DNA of 41,215 nucleotides from an uncultured Clostridia bacterium (GCA_947628665.1 CANRAU010000016.1:1-41215); one strand, 5' to 3'; positions 18,424 through 26,642 are shown, counted from the stretch's first letter. A program made the numbers and translations. The notes: a model not told the origin generated them from the sequence alone.

Positions 18424-19303
18424 AATCTGTTCCCTCCATTTCATCCAAAAATACTTCCTCCAAAGACAACGGCATCTCCTCTATGAGCGCAGGCGACAGC
18501 GCGTTGAGCCTTTCGGTTGCCTCTTTTGCGTCGCCCTTCATGGTGATCACAATGATTTTGCCGTCCTTTTTAAAGGATTTTAAGTCGATGCCCGCCGAGC
18601 GGATCTGCTCCTCGGTCACGTCGTCGTTAAAGACCAAGCGGAATTTGGCGCGGTTCTCGCTCAATTCGGAAATGGAGGAATCCAGCGCCAGCTTTTTGCC
18701 GTTGATCAAGCCAAAGTGGTCGCAAAGCCCCTCCAGCTCGTGCAGATCGTGCGACGAAACGATGATCGAAGCGTGTTTTTCCTGCATATATTCGTTGATA
18801 AGGTTTTTGATCAGCGCACGCTTGGCGGGGTCTAAGCCGTCAAAGGTCTCGTCGAACAGCATGAAGCTGGGCTGTGTGGCAAAGCCGAGTACGACCTCTG
18901 CCTGCCGCTGCATCCCTTTGGAAAAGCCGTTGAGCCGTGCTTTGGTATCCAATCCGAACACCTCGGCGAGCTTGCGGAACGTCTCAAAGCTGAAATCGGG
19001 ATAATAGCCGTTATAGAATTTCGCCATGCTCTCCATGCTGGAATACGGCTGAAAATAGATGTCGTCCGGCACATAGAACATATGCTGTTTCATTCGCTCA
19101 TTGTCGAACGCGTCTTCGCCGTCGAGCAGCACCTTGCCGCCGTCCGCCTTGTATACGCCCGTAATGGTTTTCAAAAGCGTTGTTTTCCCCGCGCCGTTAT
19201 AGCCGATCAATCCGTACAGCGAGCCGTCGCCCACCGTAAAGGAAATCTCGCTGATCGCGGTAAAGGAACCGAATTTTTTGGTCACGCCCTGTACTTCAAT
19301 CAT
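18395..19303 (-). CDS. ABC transporter ATP-binding protein
   Basis: 302 residues. Walker A GYNGAGKTTLL (about 34-44), a Q-loop region (FYVPDDIYFQPYSSM), signature FSKGMQRQ (about 124-131) in place of LSGGQ, as often seen in YtrB-like ABC-2 exporters, Walker B SFMLFDETFDGLD (about 146-158) and an H-loop at SSHDLHELE (about 188). The C-terminal 80 residues are an accessory domain. Strong AAAGGAGG ribosome site. First gene of the two-gene exporter, with a promoter carrying twin ATTTGCAAA boxes. No transcription factor gene is adjacent, although GntR-type YtrA regulators usually accompany such pairs. Confidence 0.93.
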   Translation of the reverse strand: MIEVQGVTKKFGSFTAISEISFTVGDGSLYGLIGYNGAGKTTLLKTITGVYKADGGKVLLDGEDAFDNERMKQHMFYVPDDIYFQPYSSMESMAKFYNGYYPDFSFETFRKLAEVFGLDTKARLNGFSKGMQRQAEVVLGFATQPSFMLFDETFDGLDPAKRALIKNLINEYMQEKHASIIVSSHDLHELEGLCDHFGLINGKKLALDSSISELSENRAKFRLVFNDDVTEEQIRSAGIDLKSFKKDGKIIVITMKGDAKEATERLNALSPALIEEMPLSLEEVFLDEMEGTDYDFTQIFSK

Positions 19304-19325
19304 CCAAAAACCTCCTTTGGTTTTA

Positions 19326-19365
19326 TTTGCAAATTCAACATACCATTTGCAAAACAGATTGTCAA
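19326..19365 (-). promoter_or_regulatory. Promoter with twin TTTGCAAA operators for the ABC exporter
   Basis: Minus strand TTGACA (19365-19360), 17-nt spacer, TATGTT (19342-19337). Two copies of the palindrome TTTGCAAA (19326-19333 and 19346-19353), each in an ATTTGCAAA context, lie 20 bp apart on either side of the -10 box, two helical turns, as expected for a dimeric repressor. Confidence 0.75.
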
Positions 19366-19469
19366 GAAAATACGCCGCATTTTTACTTTTCCGTAAGAAT
19401 ACGACGCAAATAACACAGGGTATTAATTTTTTTGTAAGAATTTAAGCTGAGGGAGTCCAACACAATAAA

Positions 19470-19510
19470 GAGCCAAAAAGAACCGACGTGGAACATATTG
19501 GGTTCGGCTC
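19470..19510 (-). terminator. Probable terminator of mtaB
   Basis: Minus strand: GAGCCGAACC pairs with GGTTC-TTTTT-GGCTC. The inner GAACC/GGTTC stem is followed directly by five T, the outer arm by TTTATT. Loop is long (16 nt), so strength is moderate. Confidence 0.5.
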
Positions 19511-19512
19511 CC

Positions 19513-20802
19513 TTACTCAGCAATCCCCACCGCAAAATCATCCTGCACGTCCGTAATGCGCACGCGCACAAGCGCCGAAGGATGCGAAAGTCCGCCCAAA
19601 ATGCGCACGGGCGTGTAGTTGGCCGTGTAGCCGAGGGCATCCCCGTCCGCCTGCCGCCGTTCGGGCAGCACGAGAACCGTTTTGCCGATCTGCCGATGCA
19701 GAAAATCCTGCCGCAGATGCTGTGCCGTCTCCAAAAGCCGGGCGGCACGGCGCGTTTTGACCGCCTTTTCGATTTGCCCGTCGAAACCGGCCGCCCGCGT
19801 ACCCTCCCGCACGGAATATGGGAACACATGGATTTTTTCAAACGCCATTTCCTCGGCGAATCGCACGCTCTCCAAAAAATCCGCTTCGCTCTCGCCGGGG
19901 AAGCCGACCATCATATCGGTCGTCAAGGTGCAGTCGGGAAATGTCGCGCGCAGTTTTTTTGCAAGCGCGGCATACTGCGCCGCCGTATAATGTCGGTTCA
20001 TCCGCCTAAGGGTATCGTCGCAGCCGCTTTGCAGGGAAATGTGGAACTGCGCGCAGAGCTTCGGCAGAGCCGCAAGGGATTCGATCACCTCGTCGGTGAT
20101 GTGGTCGGGTTCGAGCGATCCCAGACGCACGCGCAAAATGCCCTCGGGCGCGCAGGCGGCCTTTACGGCGTCGGCAAAGCGTTCGCCGCTGTCCTTGCCG
20201 TAGGCGGATAAATTGATGCCCACCAGCACGATCTCCCGAAAGCCCGCAAGCGCCAATGTCTCGGTTTCCCGCCGTATATCGGCAATCGGCTTGGAGCGCA
20301 CTCTGCCGCGCGCGGTCGGGATGATACAGTATGCGCAAAAGCGGTCGCAGCCGTCCTCGATTTTGACATTCGCACGGGTACGCTCGCCGAAATCGGTGAT
20401 CGGGTCGCCGCGAAAAGGATCTCCGCTTTGGTGCGGCGACACACAGAACTGCCGCTCGCGCTTTAAAAAATAGCTCCGTAAAATTTCAGGCAGCTGTGTA
20501 TTGTTCCGATTGCCGAGCACCACATCCGCCGCCGTCAGCGCCTTTGCCGCTTCGGGGAAGGCCTGCGGCATACAGCCCGTAAGCACCACCGTGCGGTTCG
20601 GAAAGGCGCGCTTGAGCCTGTGTACCGTTTGGCGGGTCTTGCGGTCGCTTTCGGCGGTGACAGTGCAGGAATTCACCAGAAAAATATCCGCCTCTTCGTC
20701 GCGAAGCGTGACCGTATATCCGTTTTTCAAAAGCAGTTCGGTCAATTCTTCGGTTTCATACTGATTGACCTTGCATCCGAGGGTGTAGAGCTTTACTTTC
20801 AT
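19513..20802 (-). CDS. mtaB: tRNA t6A37 methylthiotransferase MtaB
   Basis: A 429-residue radical-SAM enzyme converting t6A to ms2t6A at position 37 of ANN-reading tRNAs. The N-terminal MTTase domain has its three cluster cysteines (LGCKVNQYETE near residue 10, VNSCTVTAES about 46, LTGCMPQ about 77). The radical-SAM motif is CDRFCAYC (about 146-153). The C-terminal TRAM domain for RNA binding follows (about 365-425). KVNQYE separates MtaB from MiaB and RimO. ATG with GAGGT upstream. It stands alone between a terminator and a divergent small membrane gene. Confidence 0.95.
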   Translation of the reverse strand: MKVKLYTLGCKVNQYETEELTELLLKNGYTVTLRDEEADIFLVNSCTVTAESDRKTRQTVHRLKRAFPNRTVVLTGCMPQAFPEAAKALTAADVVLGNRNNTQLPEILRSYFLKRERQFCVSPHQSGDPFRGDPITDFGERTRANVKIEDGCDRFCAYCIIPTARGRVRSKPIADIRRETETLALAGFREIVLVGINLSAYGKDSGERFADAVKAACAPEGILRVRLGSLEPDHITDEVIESLAALPKLCAQFHISLQSGCDDTLRRMNRHYTAAQYAALAKKLRATFPDCTLTTDMMVGFPGESEADFLESVRFAEEMAFEKIHVFPYSVREGTRAAGFDGQIEKAVKTRRAARLLETAQHLRQDFLHRQIGKTVLVLPERRQADGDALGYTANYTPVRILGGLSHPSALVRVRITDVQDDFAVGIAE

Positions 20803-20958
20803 GCCAAACCTCTTTTTTTCGTTCTGAAGCCGCGCTTATGTATTCCGAGGATTTTTTATGCGGCGGCCGCCGCAAATTCAGCGAAAACCGTGCGGTTTTG
20901 CCAGTCCTTGGGTATAGCCCGCCGCCTTTTCGGCAAAACTATTCCCCGAGGGGATCGT

Positions 20959-21345
20959 ATGAAACGGATTCAGGAAATTTTTTGCGTCTATTCGTTCGGC
21001 GCGGTGGTATACTGCTTCATTGAAGTGCTGTTCCGCGGCTTTACCCACTGGACAATGGGACTGACGGGCGGCGCGGCGCTCGTGGGCATTTACCGCGTCA
21101 ACGAAAAATACAAGCACGTACCGCTTTACAAGCGATGCTTAATGGGCTGCGGCATCATTACGACGCTCGAACTGCTTGTGGGACTGCTCGTCAACAAGCT
21201 GCTCCATTTGCACGTATGGGATTACAGTGCGCGGCCGCTCAATCTGTTCGGGCAAGTTTGCCCGCTGTTTTCTTTTTTCTGGTTTTTGCTCTCATTCCCG
21301 GCCTGTTTCCTTTGCAAGCTGCTCAAAAAGCAGTTTCACACATAA
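20959..21345 (+). CDS. Small membrane protein, PF06541 (ABC_trans_CmpB) type
   Basis: 128 residues, three or four membrane spans. The C-terminal LHVWDYSARPLNLFGQVCP and the WT...GG...N motif pattern identify the family annotated as putative ABC-transporter type IV / CmpB, whose function is not proven. The ATG at 20959 has GAGGGG upstream. An open frame continues upstream to 20620 but that part is antisense to mtaB and is unlike the family. No obvious strong promoter is seen; a weak TATAGC near 20922 is the best. Convergent with the hydrolase gene. Confidence 0.82.
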   Translation: MKRIQEIFCVYSFGAVVYCFIEVLFRGFTHWTMGLTGGAALVGIYRVNEKYKHVPLYKRCLMGCGIITTLELLVGLLVNKLLHLHVWDYSARPLNLFGQVCPLFSFFWFLLSFPACFLCKLLKKQFHT

Positions 21346-21357
21346 GTCAGGGGCGTT

Positions 21358-22137
21358 TCACGCGTCGAACACGTTCTTTAGGAAAGCAAAGGCCGCGTCG
21401 AACCAGCCCTCGGCTTCCAAACCTTTGGCAAGCCCCACGCCGTGTCCGCCGGTCTCATAAAGCCGCAGCTCGTGCGGCACGCCGTTTTTTTGAAGCGCGT
21501 CACGCATATAGACGCTGTTGCGATAATCGACGGAGGTATCGTCCCGATTGTGCCACAGAAAAGTGGGCGGATAGTCCGCCGTCACAAGCCGTTCGACCGA
21601 GGCGGCGTTTCGTTCGGGCGAACCCGACAAAATCCCCAACAGACGGCGGCGGGATACCTTATGGGTCAGCTCGCCCATGGTGATGACGGGATAGCAAAGC
21701 ACCACGGCGGCGGGCTTCAGTCCATAGATGACGCCTTGATACGGCACGTCAAAGCGTTTATGCGCCGCGGCAAAATATGCCGCCAAATGTCCGCCCGCAG
21801 ACGATCCCATCAGCGCGATTTTTGCGGGGTCAAGTTCCCACTCGATAGCATGGCTTTTCATGTATTGCAGCGCGCGTGCGACGTCCTCCATCGGCGCGGG
21901 AAACCGTGCGGCCGCACCCACGCGATACCACAAAACGAACGCGTTATATTGGCGCGCGAGGAATTCCTCGGCGAAGGGTTTGCCCTCATTGAAATCCGAT
22001 ACCATCGAATACGCGCCGCCGGGCAAAATCAGCACCGAGGGTGCGTGCGCGCCGACCAAATACGCGTCTAAGCGCACCGCCTTTTTCTGCGGGTTTTCTT
22101 TGATCTCCCGCTTGGAATACAGCGCATGGGTTTCCAT
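21358..22137 (-). CDS. Alpha/beta hydrolase (acetyl-esterase-like)
   Basis: 259 residues from the ATG that follows AAGGGGGAT (the frame is open further upstream but there overlaps the MATE gene). Esterase landmarks: PGGAY oxyanion-hole motif (about 38-42), nucleophile elbow GSSAGG (about 104-109), acid D in HNRDD (about 200) and His in TGGHGVGL (about 233). The family hydrolyses short acyl esters, for example on acetylated sugars; no signal peptide, so cytosolic. The gene begins 13 nt after the MATE pump stop and is co-transcribed with it. The real substrate is unknown. Confidence 0.88.
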   Translation of the reverse strand: METHALYSKREIKENPQKKAVRLDAYLVGAHAPSVLILPGGAYSMVSDFNEGKPFAEEFLARQYNAFVLWYRVGAAARFPAPMEDVARALQYMKSHAIEWELDPAKIALMGSSAGGHLAAYFAAAHKRFDVPYQGVIYGLKPAAVVLCYPVITMGELTHKVSRRRLLGILSGSPERNAASVERLVTADYPPTFLWHNRDDTSVDYRNSVYMRDALQKNGVPHELRLYETGGHGVGLAKGLEAEGWFDAAFAFLKNVFDA

Positions 22138-22150
22138 AGATAAATCCCCC

Positions 22151-23548
22151 TTACGGCGTTTCGTTTTGCAGCCGCACCGATTGCAATTCCGTTTGCTCCA
22201 ATCGGCGCATGGCGCGGAATTCCACCAGCACCATGATCCCCGACAGCGCCGCCGCGACGAAGTCCGCCACAGGCCCTGCATACATAACGCCGTCGATCCC
22301 GAAAAAGATCGGCAACACGATCAACAGCGGCAAAAGGAAAATCACCTGCCGCGTCAAAGACAGAAGCACGCCCCGCCCCGCTTTGCCGATGGCGGTAAAG
22401 AAGTTCGACGAGATCGGCTGGATCGCGTCCAAAAACAGGAACAGCAGGAATATGTGGATATAGGCTTCGGAAAAGGCGAAATAGCTGTCGCTCCCCTCGC
22501 CGAAAAGCCCGATGATCTGCCGTGGGAAGGCTTGGAACACCGCATAAAACAGTATGGCGATCCCCGTACCGAAGCCGACAGCCAGCCGCATGGTTTTGCG
22601 CACGCGTGCATATTGCTTTGCGCCGTAGTTAAAGCCTACGATCGGCTGCAAGCCCTGCGAAATGCCGATGACGAACGAAAAGAAAATCATGCTGACTTTG
22701 GCGATGATACCCGAGCAGGCCAGCGGAATTTCCGCACCGTAGTCGGAACGCGCGCCGTAATAGGTCATGGTATTGTTCATCACGATCTGCACGACCATCA
22801 TGGCGATCTGATTAAAGAACTGCGACATGCCTAAAGACATGATTTTCAGCACATCGTACGTATTGGGACGAAAATGCCGTTTTTGCAGACGGACGCTGCG
22901 GAATCGAGACAGGTACAGCACCGTCAGCACGGCGGAAACGATCTGACCGATCACGGTCGCGATCGCTGCGCCCGCCATATCCATATGGAAGCCGAAAATA
23001 AACAGTGGGTCTAAAACGGTGTTGATGATCGCACCCGATAACGTACACACCATGGAATACCGCGGGCTGCCGTCGGCACGGATGAGCGCGCTGCCGCCCG
23101 TGGTCAAAATCAGGAACGGGAAACCGTAGGAGGTTATGCCCGTATAGGTCAGCGCGTACTGAAGCACGTCCGCCGTCGCGCCGAACGCCCGCATTAGGGG
23201 CGACAGAAAAATACGCACGATAACGGCGATCATGACGCCCACTATCCCTAACAGCAGCGTTGCGTTTCCTGCCGCCTTTGCCGCTTCCTCTTCCTTTTTC
23301 GCGCCCAGCCGCAGGCTGAACGCCGAAGCGCCGCCCACACCGAACAGTAGCGCCGCCGCGACGCAAAGCGTACTCAGCGGGAAAGCGACGTTCGTCGCCG
23401 CATTGCCGAGCATACCGACGCTGCGGCCGATAAAAAACTGGTCTACAATATTATAGAGCGCCCCGACGAGCATGGAGATCACGCTCGGGACGGCATACGT
23501 GCGCAGCAGTTTTCCGATTTTTTCCTCACCTAAAGGGTTCTTTTCCAT
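22151..23548 (-). CDS. MATE family efflux transporter
   Basis: A 465-residue, 12-span Na+/H+-coupled multidrug exporter in the DinF/NorM superfamily. The start MEKNPLGEEKIGKLL fits family N-termini and has GAGAGAAG upstream. Motifs seen: YNIVDQFFIGRSVGMLGNAA in the first repeat, GIAQGLQPIVGFNYGAK equivalent (SQGLQPIVGFNYGAKQ) in the second, as in clostridial MepA-like pumps. Transcribed from TTGATT-17-TATACT at 23645-23617, which abuts the tRNA-like repeat that bounds the neighbouring island. Forms an operon with the hydrolase. Confidence 0.95.
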   Translation of the reverse strand: MEKNPLGEEKIGKLLRTYAVPSVISMLVGALYNIVDQFFIGRSVGMLGNAATNVAFPLSTLCVAAALLFGVGGASAFSLRLGAKKEEEAAKAAGNATLLLGIVGVMIAVIVRIFLSPLMRAFGATADVLQYALTYTGITSYGFPFLILTTGGSALIRADGSPRYSMVCTLSGAIINTVLDPLFIFGFHMDMAGAAIATVIGQIVSAVLTVLYLSRFRSVRLQKRHFRPNTYDVLKIMSLGMSQFFNQIAMMVVQIVMNNTMTYYGARSDYGAEIPLACSGIIAKVSMIFFSFVIGISQGLQPIVGFNYGAKQYARVRKTMRLAVGFGTGIAILFYAVFQAFPRQIIGLFGEGSDSYFAFSEAYIHIFLLFLFLDAIQPISSNFFTAIGKAGRGVLLSLTRQVIFLLPLLIVLPIFFGIDGVMYAGPVADFVAAALSGIMVLVEFRAMRRLEQTELQSVRLQNETP

Positions 23549-23616
23549 ATCTTCTCTCGATTCTTTTCCTTTGCCGGATTGTGTTCCAAATGCATGCAAC
23601 AGTTCAATAGTTATAT

Positions 23617-23645
23617 AGTATACGCAAGAATCGACAAAAAATCAA
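23617..23645 (-). promoter_or_regulatory. Promoter of the MATE-hydrolase operon
   Basis: Minus strand TTGATT (23645-23640), 17-nt spacer, TATACT (23622-23617). The -35 box ends 5 bp from the island boundary repeat, so island insertion spared the promoter core but replaced its upstream DNA. Confidence 0.75.
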
Positions 23646-23649
23646 GGGG

Positions 23650-23673
23650 AAGCTGCGGGGAGTCGAACCCGAT
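23650..23673 (-). repeat. att-like direct repeat, left copy (tRNA T-arm-like)
   Basis: 24 bp identical to 26755-26778, same orientation. On the minus strand it contains GGTTCGACTCC, the T-arm consensus of tRNA/tmRNA genes, followed by an acceptor-like CCGCAGCTT. No complete tRNA flanks either copy. It marks the left boundary of a 3.1 kb island in the MATE/ylmH divergent region. Confidence 0.6.
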
Positions 23674-23715
23674 CTTGTAGGTGTTACAATGATGTGTTAC
23701 AAATAAAGAAAAAAG

Positions 23716-24112
23716 TAGCGAATAAGAGAGACCTGTGTTAAGGTAGAGTTGCCAAGACAAAACCGAAAGGCAGGTGTCACCCTTATTCGCTATGGATAAG
23801 ATAACACAAACCCAACTCTACCGTCAATCCCTGATTTTGTATGCACAGAAACACGGCGTCACACAAGCCGCAATTCGATACCGTACAAATCGACAATATA
23901 TCTATCGCTGGATGAAACGCTATGACGGAACACTCCCGTCTCTTGCGGATCGGTCACACCGTCCGCATCATCCCAACCAGCATATGTATTCGTACTCAGT
24001 TGTACCCACACGCCAAAATGGAGCGTTTGGGGAAGAAAAAAGCGCCCAAGTTTTTACACTTGAACGCTTTGATTATGTCCTATGCAGTTGGCGACACACC
24101 GAAAAAATATAA
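23716..24112 (+). pseudogene. Gutted IS481-like transposase remnant
   Basis: The ATG at 23792 (or GTG at 23774) opens a frame whose first ~65 residues are an intact helix-turn-helix of the IS481-like transposase type (TQTQLYRQSLILYAQKHGV, YIYRWMKRYDGTLPSLADRS). After HHPNQH the sequence jumps to what looks like the far C-terminal region (PTRQNG) and then loses frame; the DDE catalytic core is missing. An 11-bp inverted repeat (23716-23726 and 23782-23792) reaches into the ATG and could fold over the start in messages that read in from outside. Non-functional as a transposase. Confidence 0.7.
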
Positions 24113-24116
24113 ATTT

Positions 24117-24623
24117 CTAATTTGCACTTTCTCTGCGTCTTCTTTCTTCATAAAACTTATTAAATGTTTCCGTAACTTCTTTTGGGTCTCGAATAGTATA
24201 TGAGTTGCCGTATTCGTCACAACTGTATATATTCTTAAAAACATCCGGCATGGCATCATATTGTTTTTCTAATTGTTCATTGAAGTCCCTGAAGCATTGA
24301 TAATAATATTTTTCGATTAAGTACGGCATCAAAAATTTCGAACGCATAGGTTCATATTCCTGATAGTCATAGGGGGTCCGCTCTGGTCTTCTTTTCAACA
24401 GTTCCAGCATTTTAGACATGACAATTTCCACTTCTTCTTCGCTTGCATAAAAAGCATAGCCCCTGATTGCAGTGAGTTTCATGTCCAAATAGCGTTCTCT
24501 TTTGAAAGCCCGGTAAAAGAAATCTTTTGCATCCGGCGGATAAATTAAAACCAATTCTCTCAACAGTTTGTTTCTCTTAGGAATATCTTTTGTCTCAAAA
24601 TACTCTTTCATTTTTTCTTCCAT
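24117..24623 (-). CDS. Unknown helical protein (possible orphan immunity protein)
   Basis: 168 residues, charged and helical, AT-rich codons unlike the uvr/metF region. No motif is recognised. Repeated helix pairs (NKLLRELVLIYPPDAKDFFYRAFKRERY, split by proline, then LDMKLTAIRGYAFY) suggest a HEAT-like solenoid. Long acidic/basic helices follow (EEEVEIVMSKMLELLKRR). Single-gene immunity proteins often look like this, and the neighbour two genes upstream is Imm33-like, hence the guess. The ATG has GGGAGA at a long spacing (12 nt). Confidence 0.6.
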   Translation of the reverse strand: MEEKMKEYFETKDIPKRNKLLRELVLIYPPDAKDFFYRAFKRERYLDMKLTAIRGYAFYASEEEVEIVMSKMLELLKRRPERTPYDYQEYEPMRSKFLMPYLIEKYYYQCFRDFNEQLEKQYDAMPDVFKNIYSCDEYGNSYTIRDPKEVTETFNKFYEERRRRESAN

Positions 24624-24658
24624 AGTATAGTATCATCTCCCAAAACACTAATTTGTAA

Positions 24659-24886
24659 TTATTTTTCACCAAGGCTTTCTGTCTTCATCAAGTCTTGCAA
24701 TAACACCATTTCACCCACAGTTAGGGTAACTCCTTTTCCATACTTTGTGTGTTCTTGATTCCAAGTCCGAATATCATAAACCGGTTCCCTGTTATTCCAA
24801 GATATGAAATTAAGTTCTTTTACATATCCATTATTTATATAAGACAAGTTACCTATATGTTGAACGATTTTAAATTTATTTTCCAA
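24659..24886 (-). CDS. YdbC/PC4-like single-stranded nucleic-acid-binding protein, no ATG
   Basis: 75 residues matching the YdbC family (PC4/p15 fold): FKIVQHIGNLS, then KELNFISWNNREPVYDIRTWN, with GKGVTLT near the end, all family landmarks. The fold binds single-stranded DNA or RNA. No ATG is available: the frame continues upstream without interruption to the stop codon of the Imm33-like gene (TAG), so both genes share one reading frame separated by that single stop. TTG at 24886 is the best start but has no ribosome site. It may be a fragment or be made by translational re-initiation. Confidence 0.6.
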   Translation of the reverse strand: MENKFKIVQHIGNLSYINNGYVKELNFISWNNREPVYDIRTWNQEHTKYGKGVTLTVGEMVLLQDLMKTESLGEK

Positions 24887-24901
24887 AGTTATTTTACACG
24901 C

Positions 24902-25555
24902 CTAACGATATTCCGATTTCCCTATCCTGAAGTATCCGTCTCCATGATATGTGTCAGCAAAACAAGTAAAATACTGACCGCAATTTTTGCATTTTATCAC
25001 ATGACGCATCACATCATTTATCCAATGTTCGTTTTCATCCTTCACTTTATCGGTATCGCAATCTTTCAATTCAAATTCAAAATCTCCGCTATCCACCAAA
25101 GCTTGTATGTATCTCAGACAGTCAAAATATGCTTTGGGTGCAGGGTAAAAGTGATCGACCGTCTTTACTTTTTCGCATATTTTGCACACAGACAGTTCCT
25201 TGTTTTCTATAGGTTCATCCGTTTCCCGATAAACAATGACCCAGCTATCATCCGGCGTTTTTCGCTCTACTTGACAACCGCAGGGGATATTCTTCAATGC
25301 ACCGATGGAAGGGTCTAAATCAAAAATCTCTTTTAAGGCTATCAGTTTTCCATCGCCTGCTTCATGAGTTTTCCCACACAGGAATTGCCACATTCCGTCA
25401 TCCAAATCATATGATGCATACAAAATAGGCTCTTTTCTGTTGATTACATGACAGCATACAAGAGCCGCTGTGTTCGGCGGAACATCAAATGGGAAATCCC
25501 TGTTTGCAGTCTCCGGCTTATCTTTACCTTTCTTAAATCTATCAAACAGTCCCAT
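24902..25555 (-). CDS. Imm33/DUF2185-domain protein (probable immunity protein)
   Basis: 217 residues from the ATG placed 7 nt after AAAGGAG (a second ATG lies one codon upstream). Residues about 30-105 match the DUF2185/Imm33 domain (CCHVINRKEPILYASYDLDD, WQFLCG, IALKEIFDLDPSIGAL, PCGCQVER). The C-terminal half is an extension with two Cys pairs (CKICEKV about 136; CKNCGQYF about 194), possibly one zinc ribbon. Imm33-type proteins neutralise effector toxins of polymorphic or contact-dependent systems. No toxin gene remains nearby, so it is an orphan. A promoter module shared with the next upstream gene lies at 25614-25643. Confidence 0.7.
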   Translation of the reverse strand: MGLFDRFKKGKDKPETANRDFPFDVPPNTAALVCCHVINRKEPILYASYDLDDGMWQFLCGKTHEAGDGKLIALKEIFDLDPSIGALKNIPCGCQVERKTPDDSWVIVYRETDEPIENKELSVCKICEKVKTVDHFYPAPKAYFDCLRYIQALVDSGDFEFELKDCDTDKVKDENEHWINDVMRHVIKCKNCGQYFTCFADTYHGDGYFRIGKSEYR

Positions 25556-25613
25556 CATGAGGCTCCTTTCACCCATCAGATTTTGTCAAACAGTCGCCCA
25601 TTCAACATCTAAC

Positions 25614-25643
25614 ATTATACACCCGAATTGTGAAGAAATCTAC
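25614..25643 (-). repeat. 30-bp promoter-module repeat, copy 1
   Basis: Identical to 26049-26078. On the minus strand it ends in TATAAT and lies about 60 nt upstream of the Imm33-like start, so it supplies a -10 box. Same place relative to the gene as copy 2. Confidence 0.7.
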
Positions 25644-25683
25644 TGTGCGGTAAACGAAGATTGCCATCTCTTATTTAACACAA

Positions 25684-26001
25684 CTAATCCAAAATCTTTT
25701 GACAATTAGGACAATATCTTTTTTCCTTTACCTCATAGGTCTTCTTTAAACTTCCATAATCTGCCCCAGGAAGAAGACTAAAGCCTATATAAGTACACTC
25801 TTTAATCCATACAAGTTTTGAGCCGCAAGTGGGACATTCCTTTTGCTTCAATCTACGGATAAAATCTTTTATTCCCGGAACATTTATTGTCCGGTTCCAT
25901 TGCTTACCATCTCCTAACTTATCATATTCTTTTTGCGTATATCCTAATTTTTCATTGATTTCTTGCTCTTGTTCTTCGGTATATACGAAAAACTTTTTCA
26001 T
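25684..26001 (-). CDS. Small zinc-ribbon protein, unknown function
   Basis: 105 residues. The N-terminus is acidic-basic and helical (YTEEQEQEINEKLGYTQKEY). The C-terminal half carries CPTCGSKLVW (about 57-66) and CPNCQ near the end (about 97), the two knuckles of a zinc ribbon. No family name is recognised. Preceded after 47 nt by the second copy of the 30-bp promoter module. AT-rich like its island neighbours. Its companion Imm33-like gene also has Cys pairs, so the two may be related in function, but nothing proves it. Confidence 0.65.
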   Translation of the reverse strand: MKKFFVYTEEQEQEINEKLGYTQKEYDKLGDGKQWNRTINVPGIKDFIRRLKQKECPTCGSKLVWIKECTYIGFSLLPGADYGSLKKTYEVKEKRYCPNCQKILD

Positions 26002-26048
26002 AAGCCCACCTCTTTACCAACTTTCGGATGTCCATCTTTTAAAATATT

Positions 26049-26078
26049 ATTATACACCCGAATTGTGAAGAAATCTAC
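26049..26078 (-). repeat. 30-bp promoter-module repeat, copy 2
   Basis: Identical to 25614-25643, TATAAT on the minus strand, 47 nt upstream of the zinc-ribbon gene ATG. Duplicate promoter modules before successive small genes are typical of cassette growth in immunity-gene arrays. Confidence 0.7.
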
Positions 26079-26203
26079 CGCAAGCAGCGATCCTCGGTGA
26101 GAATATCCCCTCGACTATACTGCCGACTTTATGACTTCTTGAACACCCGCTGAAAAGGAAAAGCCGCCATCGGTTGACAGCCGCAATTCCTGTTAAGCGG
26201 GTA

Positions 26204-26642
26204 TCAGTTGTAAATCAAATCGTTGTAAACGACCTCTGCGGCTCGGTTGCGGATATTGTTCATAACCTGCATCAACGCCATTTGGTCTTGCGCTTTAAGC
26301 TGTTCTGTCACGCCCCCTTTTCGGCAAGTTCCTTTACCAGCCGGAAAAACATTTCCTCTGCCTGTCGGTCGATGTCGGCAAGGTAGCTGTTCAGCTTGCA
26401 GGTGGTCAGAAGGTTGTAGTACAGAATGCGGTGATGCTCCTTCAAATACCGCCTGCACCACTGGTCTCGCCTGCCGGCTCGGTCGGTGCTTCTCCTTCGG
26501 CAGAGGTCGCCACCGGCGATCCGCACCCCCAAATACCTATGGGCTGTTCTTCCTCGGCGGGTAATGCAAGAGCAGGCAGATAGTATGCGCCTTACAGGGT
26601 GTAGCGAACGCCCGTCTTTTCATCGGTGATTTGTCTGTTCAT
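26204..26642 (-). pseudogene. tnpV-like mobile-element gene, broken
   Basis: Homologue of TnpV of clostridial transposons and conjugative elements (role unproven). Pieces in order: MNRQITDEKTGVRYTL, an in-frame TAA, then LPAEEEQPIGIWG, a structured insertion (about 26460-26527) with a frameshift inside, then RRYLKEHHRILYYNLLTTCK and LADIDRQAEEMFFRLVKELAEK, a second frameshift, and VTEQLKAQDQMALM...NNIRNRAAEVVYNDLIYN. So at least one stop and two frameshifts. The insertion between GIWG and RRYLKEH is homologous to that in the second tnpV (39540-39872). Downstream 26079-26203 holds no gene I can recognise. Confidence 0.8.

Noticed and set aside
19383-19841. 152-codon minus-strand frame at the end of mtaB
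   Set aside because: Shifted frame over the mtaB coding sequence and its terminator; no homology-like pattern.
23650-23673. A complete tRNA or tmRNA gene at either att-like repeat
   Set aside because: Only the T-arm-like part is present; upstream bases do not form anticodon, D or acceptor stems.
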